Positions 7,455 to 15,357 of a DNA stretch of 64,000 bases are shown piece by piece. Origin of the DNA: JAHJUB01 sp041653615 [NCBI: Candidatus Ratteibacteria bacterium] (lineage in GTDB: Bacteria; Ratteibacteria; UBA8468; MWAK01). Both the position numbers and the translations under genes were made by a program. Location of the stretch: contig JBAZEZ010000007.1 of assembly GCA_041653615.1 (NCBI GenBank), positions 1-64,000 of the forward strand. Direction: 5' to 3'. The notes beneath the pieces were generated by a model that saw only the letters and a program-made list of their open reading frames with translations, was not told the origin of the DNA and did no database searches. Each line of letters starts with the position of its first letter. Positions within the stretch are counted from its first letter, which is position 1.

Positions 7455-8207
7455 ATGGCTAAAATTGGGATAATCGGCGGTTCCGGGTTGGACAACCCGG
7501 AAATTCTAAAAAACGCCCAAGAAATCAGCGTAAAAACCGCCTACGGAAACCCGTCTTCATCTCTTTCCGTCGGTAATCTTGAGGGCACGGAAATTGTTCT
7601 TCTGGCCAGACACGGCCGGGGTCACACCATTCCGCCTTCTCAGGTCAATTACCGGGCAAACATCCAAGCGCTAAAAGAACAGGGTTGTACCCACATTCTG
7701 GCCACCACTGCCTGCGGCTCTCTGCGGGACGAGATAAAGCGGGGTGATTTTATAATCGTGGACCAATTCATCGATTTCACCCGGTATCGAAAAATAAGTT
7801 TTTTTGAACAATTCGAGGCAGGTGCGGAAAACGCAAAACACACGCCGATGGCCGACCCTTTTTCGGAAGGATTGCGCACCAAACTGATCCAGGCGGGCCA
7901 AGAATTAGGTTTAAAAATACACGAGCAGGGCACGGTGATTACAATTGAAGGACCGAGATTTTCCACCCGGGCCGAATCCAGAATGTTCCGCCTCTGGGGC
8001 GCGGACATAATAAATATGTCAATCGCGCCGGAAGCGATACTGGCAAACGAAGCCGGAATTCCCTACGCGGCGGTGGCAATGTCCACTGATTATGATTGCT
8101 GGAAAACAGACGAACCGCCGGTAGTGTGGCCGGAAATCCTGGCCGTCTTTGAAAAAAACGTGGAAAACGTAAAAAAAATACTGCTGAAGACCATACCGAA
8201 AATTTAA
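7455..8207 (+). CDS. mtnP: 5'-Methylthioadenosine phosphorylase
   Basis: Phosphorolysis of methylthioadenosine to adenine and methylthioribose-1-phosphate (purine salvage and methionine recycling). 250 residues; the N-terminal IGIIGGSGLDNPEIL supplies the phosphate-binding GGSG, followed by LARHGRGHTIPPSQVNYRANI, an ATTACGSL motif, and EGPRFSTRAESRMFR..GADIINMS, the MTAP/PNP family-2 signature. The purine-site Asp region MSTDYDCW is present. There is no clear SD; a dispersed repeat lies directly upstream. Related family members act on inosine or guanosine, so substrate preference is not certain. Confidence 0.88.
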   Translation: MAKIGIIGGSGLDNPEILKNAQEISVKTAYGNPSSSLSVGNLEGTEIVLLARHGRGHTIPPSQVNYRANIQALKEQGCTHILATTACGSLRDEIKRGDFIIVDQFIDFTRYRKISFFEQFEAGAENAKHTPMADPFSEGLRTKLIQAGQELGLKIHEQGTVITIEGPRFSTRAESRMFRLWGADIINMSIAPEAILANEAGIPYAAVAMSTDYDCWKTDEPPVVWPEILAVFEKNVENVKKILLKTIPKI

Positions 8208-8220
8208 ATCAAAACTTCCT

Positions 8221-8246
8221 GCCATTCACTATTTACCGTTCACCGT
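8221..8246. repeat. GTGAACGGTAAA-type repeat carrying the coaX stop codon
   Basis: Read on the minus strand it is ACGGTGAACGGTAAATAGTG then AATGGC, the same unit as at 5561 and 48712. The coaX reading frame ends inside it, so its final residues (TVNGK) and TAG stop are repeat-derived. It lies between the convergent mtnP and coaX genes. Confidence 0.65.
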
Positions 8247-8969
8247 AGTCAGATAGATTCCCTTCAGGGTGAGATTCGGGTCAAAAATAATTTTTTCGGA
8301 AAGATAGGGCAGAAGAACAACCAGACCGCCGCCGGTCCCAACCACCTTAAATTCCGGTTGCCATTCCTTCTTCAGGCGCATCAGCAATCCGCTTATCAGG
8401 TCGGCGAATCCGAAAACCAATCCCGCCCTCAAACATTCATCCGTATTTTTTCCGACAATTGATTCGGGGGACGTCAATTCCACTCTGGGCAGAAGGGCGG
8501 TCTTTTCGGTAAGATAATCGCGGCTAATTTCCGGAGACGGCGCAATAATTCCTCCGGCATAATTACCGGCTTTAGTCACCAGGTCAAAGGTAAGCGCGGT
8601 GCCGCAGTCAATTACCACCGCGGGCTTTCCGTAAAGACGGCCGGCAGCCAGTGTATTAAGAAGCCGGTCAATACCCACCTCTTCCGGCCGGCCTACCTGA
8701 ACCTTAATCGGCAAATCGTCCTTCACCAGGACCTTCACCGGAAGTCCGACACAACCTTCCAAAACCCGGACAACTTTTCCGGTTAGGCCGGGAACAACCG
8801 AGGCCATCTTCACCTCGGTAACGTTATCGGGCCACTTTGTCTTCTTTAAAACCTTTGAAAAAGAAACGCTCTCGCTGTGACTAAAACGCATTTCCCTGAT
8901 AAACCTTCCTTCTTTCGAAATAAGGCCGGCCTTCAGAACGGTATTTCCCAAATCAAGCGCAAGCAACAT
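8229..8969 (-). CDS. coaX: Type III pantothenate kinase
   Basis: ATP-dependent phosphorylation of pantothenate, the first step of CoA synthesis. 246 residues from the ATG at 8969, which has AAGGAA 6-11 bases upstream; the open frame extends to 9071 but the extra residues come from a dispersed repeat. DLGNT at 6-10 is the phosphate loop, EEVGIDRLLNTLAA near 96-109 contains the catalytic Asp region, and VIDCGTALTFDLV near 118-130 is the second ATPase-fold motif. This is the ASKHA-fold CoaX family. PanC in the folK-panC fusion at 45660 supplies the substrate. The C-terminus lies in a repeat. Confidence 0.92.
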   Translation of the reverse strand: MLLALDLGNTVLKAGLISKEGRFIREMRFSHSESVSFSKVLKKTKWPDNVTEVKMASVVPGLTGKVVRVLEGCVGLPVKVLVKDDLPIKVQVGRPEEVGIDRLLNTLAAGRLYGKPAVVIDCGTALTFDLVTKAGNYAGGIIAPSPEISRDYLTEKTALLPRVELTSPESIVGKNTDECLRAGLVFGFADLISGLLMRLKKEWQPEFKVVGTGGGLVVLLPYLSEKIIFDPNLTLKGIYLTTVNGK

Positions 8970-9010
8970 AAGTTTTCCTTTCAAAATAATATAGAAATTT
9001 CTTTTTTGGG

Positions 9011-9200
9011 GACGCAGATAAACGCAGAAACAGCCGGATAACGCTAAATAAGAATTTTTTGTATTCGCCAACCTTGGTTGGCTCTTTTAAAACGCCGAGC
9101 AAGCTCGGCAACTACAGTTTAGATTATTTTTTAGTAATTTTCTAAAACAATTATTTAATCCGTATCTACGGTTATCTGTGGTAATCTGCGTTCAATTAAT
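9011..9200. repeat. Dispersed GACGCAGAT...ATTAA element, long copy with nested hairpins
   Basis: It has the same ends as the element at 7357: GACGCAGATAAACGCAGAAA on the left and CTGCGTTCAATTAA on the right, about 190 bp long. The middle contains an inserted pair of small hairpins at 9067-9109. It lies between coaX and rpoD and contributes the false N-terminal extension of coaX. Confidence 0.7.
9067..9109. repeat. Paired hairpin repeat GCCAACC-TT-GGTTGGC and GCCGAGC-AA-GCTCGGC
   Basis: Two perfect 7-bp-stem hairpins with 2-base centres lie at 9067-9082 and 9094-9109, separated by TCTTTTAAAAC. The first hairpin plus its TCTTTTA tail recurs exactly at 46979-47001, before ribD. The layout resembles REP-type palindromic units. 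Confidence 0.7.
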
Positions 9201-9217
9201 TTATTAGGGCAATCCAC

Positions 9218-10372
9218 TTAAGTGGAACTCCGGTACCACCTTAAGAAAGAAGTCAAGCGGCCCAATTGGTTGGAAACCCTCAATTTTTCCAATGCCTTGC
9301 TTTCAATCTGGCGAATCCGTTCCCGGGTAAGATTAAAAGATTCTCCTACTTCTTCCAGGGTTTTGGGATAACCGTCAGGACCGATACCGAACCTCTTTTT
9401 AATAATGCTCTTCTCCCGGTCATCCAGTGGTTCGAAAACCTTCTCCAGTTCTTCCTGAAGCAGGGCGTAGGTAGCCGCGGAAGCCGGGGTCTCTGTTTCC
9501 CTGTCCTCGATAAAATCTCCGAAGGTTGTTTTCTCATCATCTCCGACCGGAGTTTCCAGGGAAATCGGTTCCCGCTGCATGCTTTTAAGAATCATGCGGA
9601 TTTTGTCCGGCGCGACCTGAATTTTACGGGCAATCTCCTCCGGAGTCGGCTCCCGGTCAAGTTCGTGAACCAAAGACCGGGAAACCTTATTTAACTTGTT
9701 TATCTTTTCGCGCATATGAACCGGGATTCGAATGGTGGAAGAATGGTCCGCGATCGCCCGGGTAATCGCCTGACGTATCCACCAGGTCGCGTAGGTGGAA
9801 AACTTATAACCCTCCCGAAACCGAAATTTCTCCACCGCTTTCATCAACCCGATGTTGCCTTCCTGAATAAGGTCCCGCAAAGTAAGTTTCGGATTGGAAT
9901 ATTTTTTGGCGATGTTGATAACCAACCGCAGGTTTGCCTGAATCAACTGCGCCTTCAGCTTATCGAGCCGCTTCTCCAAAACCGCGAGCTGGGCGTTGCT
10001 TACCTTCCGGTCAAAGGCACGTTGAAAATCATTTTTGACTTCTTCTATATTTCGGGCAATCTCCACTTCCTGCTCGTGATTAAGCAAAGATATTCCACCG
10101 GCCTCTTTCAAGTAAGAGCGCAAAGGATTACGAACCTCTTCCAACGCCAGGCGCTCTTCTTCTACTTCCTCCTCGTGAAGGATAAAAGCTCCGTTATCCT
10201 CATCTTCAATCGTAATCTGCAAATCGCTCAGCTGACTGAATATCTCCTCAATTTCTTCCGGAGCGTACAGGTTTTCCGGTAGGATTTCATTAATCTCATC
10301 ATAAGAAAGATGCTTCTGGCGTTTACCTTTTTCAATCAGACCCTTAATCTTTTTATTCTTTTCCTTGTTCAT
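9218..10372 (-). CDS. rpoD: Primary sigma factor, sigma70 (RpoD)
   Basis: 384 residues, a compact group 1 sigma factor. An acidic N-terminal part (about 1-80, short region 1.1) is followed by region 1.2 ([16 protein letters not shown]), region 2 with [28 protein letters not shown] and [17 protein letters not shown] (the -10 binding helix), region 3, and region 4.2 [18 protein letters not shown] for -35 recognition. AGGAGG precedes the ATG. It sits 48 bases downstream of dnaG, the remnant of the macromolecular synthesis operon without rpsU. The TTGACA/TATAAT-like promoters seen in the window fit this factor. Confidence 0.95.
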   Translation of the reverse strand: MNKEKNKKIKGLIEKGKRQKHLSYDEINEILPENLYAPEEIEEIFSQLSDLQITIEDEDNGAFILHEEEVEEERLALEEVRNPLRSYLKEAGGISLLNHEQEVEIARNIEEVKNDFQRAFDRKVSNAQLAVLEKRLDKLKAQLIQANLRLVINIAKKYSNPKLTLRDLIQEGNIGLMKAVEKFRFREGYKFSTYATWWIRQAITRAIADHSSTIRIPVHMREKINKLNKVSRSLVHELDREPTPEEIARKIQVAPDKIRMILKSMQREPISLETPVGDDEKTTFGDFIEDRETETPASAATYALLQEELEKVFEPLDDREKSIIKKRFGIGPDGYPKTLEEVGESFNLTRERIRQIESKALEKLRVSNQLGRLTSFLRWYRSST

Positions 10373-10420
10373 TTACGTTCCTCCTGGTTGGTAGGGGTTG
10401 TTGCATAATAAAATGGACTT

Positions 10421-12175
10421 TCATTCTTTGACAACCTCTTTATGACGTTGTTGAACCAGTTCCTGGAAACTACGCATCGCCTCCAAGTCCGGCTCTTCAT
10501 TATTTTTAATCTTTTCTTCAAAAAGCGGCTTTTTCTGCATCTTTTCCCGGCGCTGATTAAGCAGCCAATCCCGAGCTTCAAAAAAAAGATTTTCCGGATT
10601 GCCGCTGCTTACTTCTAAACGGGTAATTATCCGGGAAAGCACTTCCATTAATTCTTGATTATCGCCCAATTTCCCCCGCAATTTATCTTCTCCTTCTTCA
10701 TCCAAAAGGCTGATTACAACCTGGAAAATAACCTTATGCTGCGGCTCCGTAAAATCGTCTTCCGTTAAAGTCTCCTTCAGGCATTTTCGAAAATGCGTCT
10801 GGGAAAGAGCCGTAGCCAGAACTTTCTGTTCGGCATCAATAATGCCTTTTTGACGATTATCCAGCACTTCACCTTCACCTCTCTGACTCGTTTCCCTGCC
10901 TTTTTTCTTTAGTGTTCCTTGAAACTCCAACCTTAACGCTTCTTCGTTTAATTGTAATTTTTGGGCCAACAGGGTTAAATATTCCTTAATTTTTAAGTGA
11001 CTGTGAAAGGAACGGACTAACGGTAATGTTTCCCGGGCAATCGCAATCCGTTCTTCCAGGCGATCCATGTTTCGGCCGCGTCCGGTCATTTCCAACCAGA
11101 ACAAAATCGGGTTTTGCCTCTTCTTGAGTAAATCCTCCATTCTTTCCCGACCGTGTTTGTCGATTAGAGAATCCGGGTCAAGTCCTTCCGGCAAGGAAAT
11201 AATTTCCACGTCAAGGTCGCTCATAAAAAGGGTCCCGATATTCAGGGCTTCCATATTCCTTAGGGCGGCCGATTTTCCGGCCGTATCGCTATCGAAAAGA
11301 AGCGCGACCCGATTGGTAAAATGGTGAATTAACTTAGCTTGATTAGGCGTAACGGCCGTCCCTAAACTTGCGACAATATTTTCAAAACCGTTTTGAAACG
11401 GTTTAATCAGGTCCAGATAGCCTTCAACCAGAATAACCTCTCCTTTGTCACGGATTGCCTGACGGCTCAAATTAAGTCCGTAAAGGATATTCCCTTTACT
11501 GAAAGCCGGATTTTCGGACGAATTCAAGTATTTTGGGTCCGCTCCGTTGATGCTCCGAGCCCCAAACCCCACGCACTCCCCGGAAAGATTGAAAATGGGA
11601 AAAGTTACGCGCTGGTAGAATTTAAGTCCGGCGGTTTCCAGGTCAGTTCGGTTAAAACCCTCTTTACGCAAAAATTTTTCCGTTTGAAAAAAAGCGGGCG
11701 CAAAACCAAGCCGGAATTTTTCAATCATTTCCGGGTTTATGTTCCGCTTTTTCAAATAAGCCCGCGCCGGTTCGGCTTCTTTTTCCCGCAAAAGATATTC
11801 GTGAAAAAACAGGGCAGCTTTATAGTTTAATTGCAAAATTTTGGTCCGTACCTCGTTTCCCCGGTCATCGCTGGACCTGAGTTCCAGATTAATACCAGCC
11901 TTCTTGGCCATAAGAGCCGCGGCCTCGGGAAACGCGATGTTCTCCATCTTCATTACGAAAGAGATGGCGTCGCCGCCGACACCGCACCCAAAACAATGAA
12001 ATATGCCTTTTTCCGGAGTAACCGTAAAGGAAGGCGTCTTTTCGCTGTGAAAGGGGCAGAGGGCTTTGAAATTCCGACCGGCTTTTTTTAAGGTAATATA
12101 GTTGGATATTACCTCAACAATATCGGTATTCTCCCGAATGCGGTCAAGAACCGCCCGGTTGATTTGGTAGCCCAT
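10421..12175 (-). CDS. dnaG: DNA primase
   Basis: 584 residues. The zinc-binding domain has C40, H43, C61 and C64 (CPFH...CFGC) within the conserved FHSEKTPSFTV context. The RNA polymerase core follows with FGARSI and YLNSSENPAFSKG, then TOPRIM motifs VILVEGYLDL and LLFDSDTAGKSA. The C-terminal part (about 430-584) should bind DnaB helicase. It makes RNA primers for replication. It is transcribed ahead of rpoD from the promoter at 12217-12245. Confidence 0.95.
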   Translation of the reverse strand: MGYQINRAVLDRIRENTDIVEVISNYITLKKAGRNFKALCPFHSEKTPSFTVTPEKGIFHCFGCGVGGDAISFVMKMENIAFPEAAALMAKKAGINLELRSSDDRGNEVRTKILQLNYKAALFFHEYLLREKEAEPARAYLKKRNINPEMIEKFRLGFAPAFFQTEKFLRKEGFNRTDLETAGLKFYQRVTFPIFNLSGECVGFGARSINGADPKYLNSSENPAFSKGNILYGLNLSRQAIRDKGEVILVEGYLDLIKPFQNGFENIVASLGTAVTPNQAKLIHHFTNRVALLFDSDTAGKSAALRNMEALNIGTLFMSDLDVEIISLPEGLDPDSLIDKHGRERMEDLLKKRQNPILFWLEMTGRGRNMDRLEERIAIARETLPLVRSFHSHLKIKEYLTLLAQKLQLNEEALRLEFQGTLKKKGRETSQRGEGEVLDNRQKGIIDAEQKVLATALSQTHFRKCLKETLTEDDFTEPQHKVIFQVVISLLDEEGEDKLRGKLGDNQELMEVLSRIITRLEVSSGNPENLFFEARDWLLNQRREKMQKKPLFEEKIKNNEEPDLEAMRSFQELVQQRHKEVVKE

Positions 12176-12216
12176 AAGTTTAAAATTTATGTTTCAGGAA
12201 GACAAAACTTTATATT

Positions 12217-12245
12217 GTTATACCGGGAAAATTCGAAAATGTCAA
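12217..12245 (-). promoter_or_regulatory. Promoter of the dnaG-rpoD operon
   Basis: On the minus strand: TTGACA (12245-12240), a 17-base spacer and TATAAC (12222-12217). The leader to the dnaG ATG at 12175 is about 35 bases. It is the best sigma70 match in the dnaG upstream region. Confidence 0.65.
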
Positions 12246-12270
12246 ACGTTCGTGATACAATAAGCGTTCG

Positions 12271-12435
12271 GATGTCTGGTTCTTAAAACGCCCTGCGTGT
12301 CAGACAAAACTACGCAACTCAGAAATGAGACTCTCCGTATTCTCGCCTATAATTCAAGGCGAGCCACGGATACTCGTTTCCTCGTACTGCTTGTTTTGTA
12401 ACTGGCGCTCCGTGAAGTTTTATGAACCAGACATC
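12271..12435. mobile_element. 165-bp fold-back (MITE-like) element, 19-bp inverted ends
   Basis: The ends GATGTCTGGTTCTTAAAAC (12271-12289) and GTTTTATGAACCAGACATC (12417-12435) are complementary at 18 of 19 positions. The interior is also imperfectly palindromic, with a central stem CTCGCC (12342 region) and GGCGAG around a TATAATTCAA loop. There is no coding capacity. I see no clear target duplication. It could be a degenerate MITE or a long structured RNA leader of the gene that follows. Confidence 0.6.
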
Positions 12436-12467
12436 TTCACTTGCAAAAAAACAACAGCATACTGCGT

Positions 12468-13139
12468 ATGGATAAGAACCTATTAAAAGAATTTTTTGAA
12501 AAACAGATGGTTCCGCTCTGGGGTATAACGGGGTTGACAAAAAACGAATCGGTCTTACTGCCAAAAAATCTTCAGGGCCGGTTTACTTCCGCGATAGTTT
12601 ACGCCTTCCCCTTATCAAACGTTATCCTGGACCTGCTTTCCGGAGGCCCTGACCTTCTTTACCTGCACCACTACCGCCAAGTCAATTATCTCCTGGACCG
12701 GATTGGGACCCTGGCCTGCGAACTTCTTCGCCAAAACGGTTTTTCCGGACTGCCGGTTCCAACCAGCCAGGTAATTGACTGGAAAGAACAAAAAGGACTT
12801 CTTTCCCTCCGGCCGATTGCCGTGGCGGCCGGCCTGGGCTGGATCGGCCGAAACAATCTTCTGGTTACTCCGGATTTTGGAAGCCGGGTACGCCTGTCAG
12901 CCATCCTGACCGACGCTCCCCTTGATGCCGACAAACCGATCCCGTTCAATTGCGGAAAATGCACCCACTGCCTTTCCCGCTGTCCGGCTAACGCAATCAA
13001 AAAAGAACCCGGCGGCTTTAATCTGACGGCTTGCCGTCAATTCATAAAAGAAACCTGCGGCCGGAAGGGTATCGGACAGAATATCTGCGGTCTTTGTCTC
13101 TGCTCGGCTCAAGACCGTCCGCCCAATGGGAACACCTAA
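12468..13139 (+). CDS. Short QueG-like 4Fe-4S reductase
   Basis: 223 residues from the ATG at 12468 (a TTG at 12441 is possible). The N-terminal part resembles the cobalamin-binding region of epoxyqueuosine reductase, with RPIAVAAGLGWIGRNNLLVTPDFGSRVRL. The first cluster motif is CGKCTHCLSRCP, near residues 174-185. The second cluster region, CGLCLCSAQDRP, has Cys spacing unlike QueG and ends soon after. True QueG is about 350-380 residues with C-terminal HEAT repeats, absent here. It is probably a QueG relative of uncertain substrate. It overlaps the DUF4416 gene by 14 bases. Confidence 0.65.
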   Translation: MDKNLLKEFFEKQMVPLWGITGLTKNESVLLPKNLQGRFTSAIVYAFPLSNVILDLLSGGPDLLYLHHYRQVNYLLDRIGTLACELLRQNGFSGLPVPTSQVIDWKEQKGLLSLRPIAVAAGLGWIGRNNLLVTPDFGSRVRLSAILTDAPLDADKPIPFNCGKCTHCLSRCPANAIKKEPGGFNLTACRQFIKETCGRKGIGQNICGLCLCSAQDRPPNGNT

Positions 13140-13629
13140 AAAACCGGAACCGGTCCGTCTTTTCATCGGCATGCTCAGCGGAAATCAAAAACTTTTTCCC
13201 GCCGCAACCGACATCCTGACGAAAAAATTTGGTCCGGTCCTGTTGGAAAGTGAAATTATTCCTTTTAAATTCACCGACTATTACACCCCGGAAATGGGCG
13301 AAAACCTTCGGCGAAAATTTGTGGCGTTCCGGCGCATGGTTTCCCCGGAAAAATTGGCCTCAATCAAATTATTCACCAACCGCCTGGAAGAAACCTACAG
13401 CCGAAATAAGAACCGCCGGATCAACCTTGACCCGGGCTTCTTAACGCCGGCAAGAATTATCCTTGCCTCTACCAAAGACTTCAGCCACCGCATCTACCTG
13501 AAGTCGGGAATATACGCGGAAATAACACTTCTCTTCCGTAAAGGAAGGTTTGAAACGCTGGCCTGGACTTATCCGGATTACCGTACCGAACCGTATCTGA
13601 AATTCTTTTCCGCGCTACGAAACATGTAG
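13126..13629 (+). CDS. DUF4416 family protein
   Basis: A 167-residue soluble protein resembling the DUF4416 family, with VRLFIGMLSGNQKLFPAA near the N-terminus, LESEIIPFKFTDYY, SIKLFTNRLEE and a C-terminal WTYPDYRT. Family members have this length, and their function is not established. It overlaps the QueG-like gene by 14 bases, so the two are probably co-translated. No catalytic motif is recognisable. Confidence 0.8.
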   Translation: MGTPKKPEPVRLFIGMLSGNQKLFPAATDILTKKFGPVLLESEIIPFKFTDYYTPEMGENLRRKFVAFRRMVSPEKLASIKLFTNRLEETYSRNKNRRINLDPGFLTPARIILASTKDFSHRIYLKSGIYAEITLLFRKGRFETLAWTYPDYRTEPYLKFFSALRNM

Positions 13630-13638
13630 GAATTCCAT

Positions 13639-14157
13639 TCACCTTCTGGGTCCACCCAGTTTCTTCATCAGGGCTTTTCCAAACTCTTCCGCAGCCTCAG
13701 AATCCTTAGCCGTAATTATTTTACCGTCAACCACTACCGGCAAAGCAGAATAATTGGCGCCTTCAAGTTTCAGTGTTTCAACCTCGCTCGAAAAAACCGT
13801 GGCTTTTTTGCCTTTTAAAATTCCGGCCCGGGCTAAAATTCCCGGAGCAATACAAATCGCGCCCACCACTTTGTTTTTTTGATAAGCGTCTGTTGCCAGT
13901 TTTAACGCAATCTTATCGGTGAAATATGCCGCGGAACCAGGACCGCCTACAAAAACCACCGCAGCGTAGTCATCGACCTTTACTTCCGAAAGCGCCGCAT
14001 CAACCTTTGCGGTTCCGCCTAACTTACCCCAAGCAGTCCCGACTTTTACGGAACCGGTCTTCACCTGATAGCCGGCATCTTCCAAAATCGCCTTCGGCTT
14101 AAAATACTCCTCGTCGCGAAAACCATTCTGGGCCACAACCAAAAGGATCATCATCAT
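13639..14157 (-). CDS. DJ-1/PfpI family protein
   Basis: 172 residues with a flavodoxin-like fold. The nucleophile Cys102 is in GAICIAPGILARAG, preceded by VFVGGPGSAAYF, and an acidic residue near RDEEY (15-18) would pair with it. The family covers deglycase, chaperone and protease-like activities, so no specific role is assigned. The start lies in an ATG triplet run (MMM), so the exact first codon is uncertain. It is convergent with DUF4416, with a 9-base gap. Confidence 0.85.
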   Translation of the reverse strand: MMMILLVVAQNGFRDEEYFKPKAILEDAGYQVKTGSVKVGTAWGKLGGTAKVDAALSEVKVDDYAAVVFVGGPGSAAYFTDKIALKLATDAYQKNKVVGAICIAPGILARAGILKGKKATVFSSEVETLKLEGANYSALPVVVDGKIITAKDSEAAEEFGKALMKKLGGPRR

Positions 14158-14266
14158 GTAAGTAGCACCTATACATCTAAAGTGATGACGGGCAAAATTA
14201 TGTCCGGAAAAAACAGAACGGTTTTTTTAATCATTTTTTTCAACAAAATTTTATGCTGAATCAGCA

Positions 14267-15286
14267 TTAAAAATTGGAGTATACCCCGGCAATTTCTGTC
14301 CCGCAAAAAGAACAGGAACCGCCCCGCATCCTGTTTTCGGTCACCGTACATCCAAAACGGCTGATTACCGTCTTACCGCAATTAGGACAAAAAGTGCTTT
14401 CACCGGAACCGCCAATCAGGTTTCCGGAATAAACAAATTGAAGTCCGGCGTCCAGACCAATCCGGCGAGCGCGGTCTATGGTTTCCGGCGGAGTAGGGGG
14501 GGAGTCATCCATCCGATACCGGGGAAAAAATCGGCTGATGTGCCAGGGCGTCTCCGAACCCAGATTATCCCTGATAAAAAAAGCGATGTCCCGCAATTCC
14601 GCATTACTGTCGTTTTGGTCCGGCAGAACCAGGGTGGTCACCTCTACCCAGAGTTTCCGCTCCTTCATTAAAACCAGGGTATCCAAAACCGGCCGTAAAC
14701 TTGCTCCGCAAATTTTTCGGTAATACTCCTCCCGAAAACTTTTTAAATCCACGTTGGCCGCGTCAAGATACGGCGCAACCGCCTTAAGAGGCTCCGCTTC
14801 AATGTATCCGTTGGTTACAAAACTGTTGGCCAAACCTTCTTTCTTAGCCAAAACCGCTGTATCAAATGCATATTCAAAAAAAACGGTTGGCTCCGTATAA
14901 GTGTACGAAACAGACAAACATCCGGCTTGCTTCGCCTGCCGGACGACCTCAACCGACGATAAATCATATCCGCAGATTTCAGCCATTTCTTTGTTGGCTT
15001 GAGAAATATCGCTGTTCTGGCAAAAACGGCAGGAAAGGTTGCAGCCGACCGTGGCTATGGAAAAAGAGGTGGAACCGGGCAAAAAATGAAAAAATGGTTT
15101 CTTTTCAATCGGATCTACGTGGCTGGAAATTACCTTCCGGTAAACCAGAGAATAAAGGACTCCGCCGTTATTCTCCCGCACCCCGCACAAACCCCTTTTT
15201 CCGGGCCCGATTAAACAATGGTGCGGGCAAAGAAGACAACGCACCTTATCATCTTCCAACTTCCGATAAAACCTCGCCTCAATCAT
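14267..15286 (-). CDS. amrS: AmmeMemoRadiSam-type radical SAM enzyme (AmrS-like)
   Basis: 339 residues from the ATG at 15286; a longer start at 15310 is possible. An N-terminal Cys-rich motif, CLLCPHHC...GLCGVR, precedes the radical SAM CxxxCxxC (CNLSCRFC, Cys82/86/89) with SYTYTEPTVF and the GNLIGGSGEST region. A C-terminal zinc ribbon, CPNC...CSFC, follows. This matches the radical SAM member of the AmmeMemoRadiSam set (also annotated pflA-like). Its usual partners AMMECR1 and Memo are not in this window. It is divergent from the beta-CASP RNase gene. The target is unknown. Confidence 0.85.
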   Translation of the reverse strand: MIEARFYRKLEDDKVRCLLCPHHCLIGPGKRGLCGVRENNGGVLYSLVYRKVISSHVDPIEKKPFFHFLPGSTSFSIATVGCNLSCRFCQNSDISQANKEMAEICGYDLSSVEVVRQAKQAGCLSVSYTYTEPTVFFEYAFDTAVLAKKEGLANSFVTNGYIEAEPLKAVAPYLDAANVDLKSFREEYYRKICGASLRPVLDTLVLMKERKLWVEVTTLVLPDQNDSNAELRDIAFFIRDNLGSETPWHISRFFPRYRMDDSPPTPPETIDRARRIGLDAGLQFVYSGNLIGGSGESTFCPNCGKTVISRFGCTVTENRMRGGSCSFCGTEIAGVYSNF

Positions 15287-15321
15287 CATAATATGATAAC
15301 ATGGTTTCAACCAAATTAAAA

Positions 15322-15351
15322 TTGACCCTAAAGCACAAAAAGGGTTACAAT
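15322..15351 (+). promoter_or_regulatory. Leaderless promoter of the beta-CASP RNase gene
   Basis: TTGACC (15322-15327), an 18-base spacer and TACAAT (15346-15351). Exactly six bases separate the -10 element from the ATG at 15358, so the predicted transcript begins at the A of the start codon. There is no Shine-Dalgarno. Confidence 0.7.
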
Positions 15352-15357
15352 TAAAAA

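Noticed and set aside
8970-9071. 34-residue N-terminal extension of coaX
   Set aside because: The extra residues are encoded by the GACGCAGAT repeat; the ATG at 8969 has an SD and begins the conserved DLGNT region.
9214-9225. 12-bp palindrome CCACTTAAGTGG over the rpoD stop codon as an operator
   Set aside because: It is short, has no partner site and lies at a 3' end; chance is a sufficient explanation.
12319-12564. 81-residue minus-strand ORF across the dnaG/QueG-like gap
   Set aside because: It runs through half of the fold-back element and antisense into the QueG-like gene, with no domain-like sequence.
13031-13219. Frameshifted continuation of the QueG-like protein
   Set aside because: The alternative frame after CGLCLC shows no CP or HEAT-like motif, and DUF4416 begins normally in that stretch.
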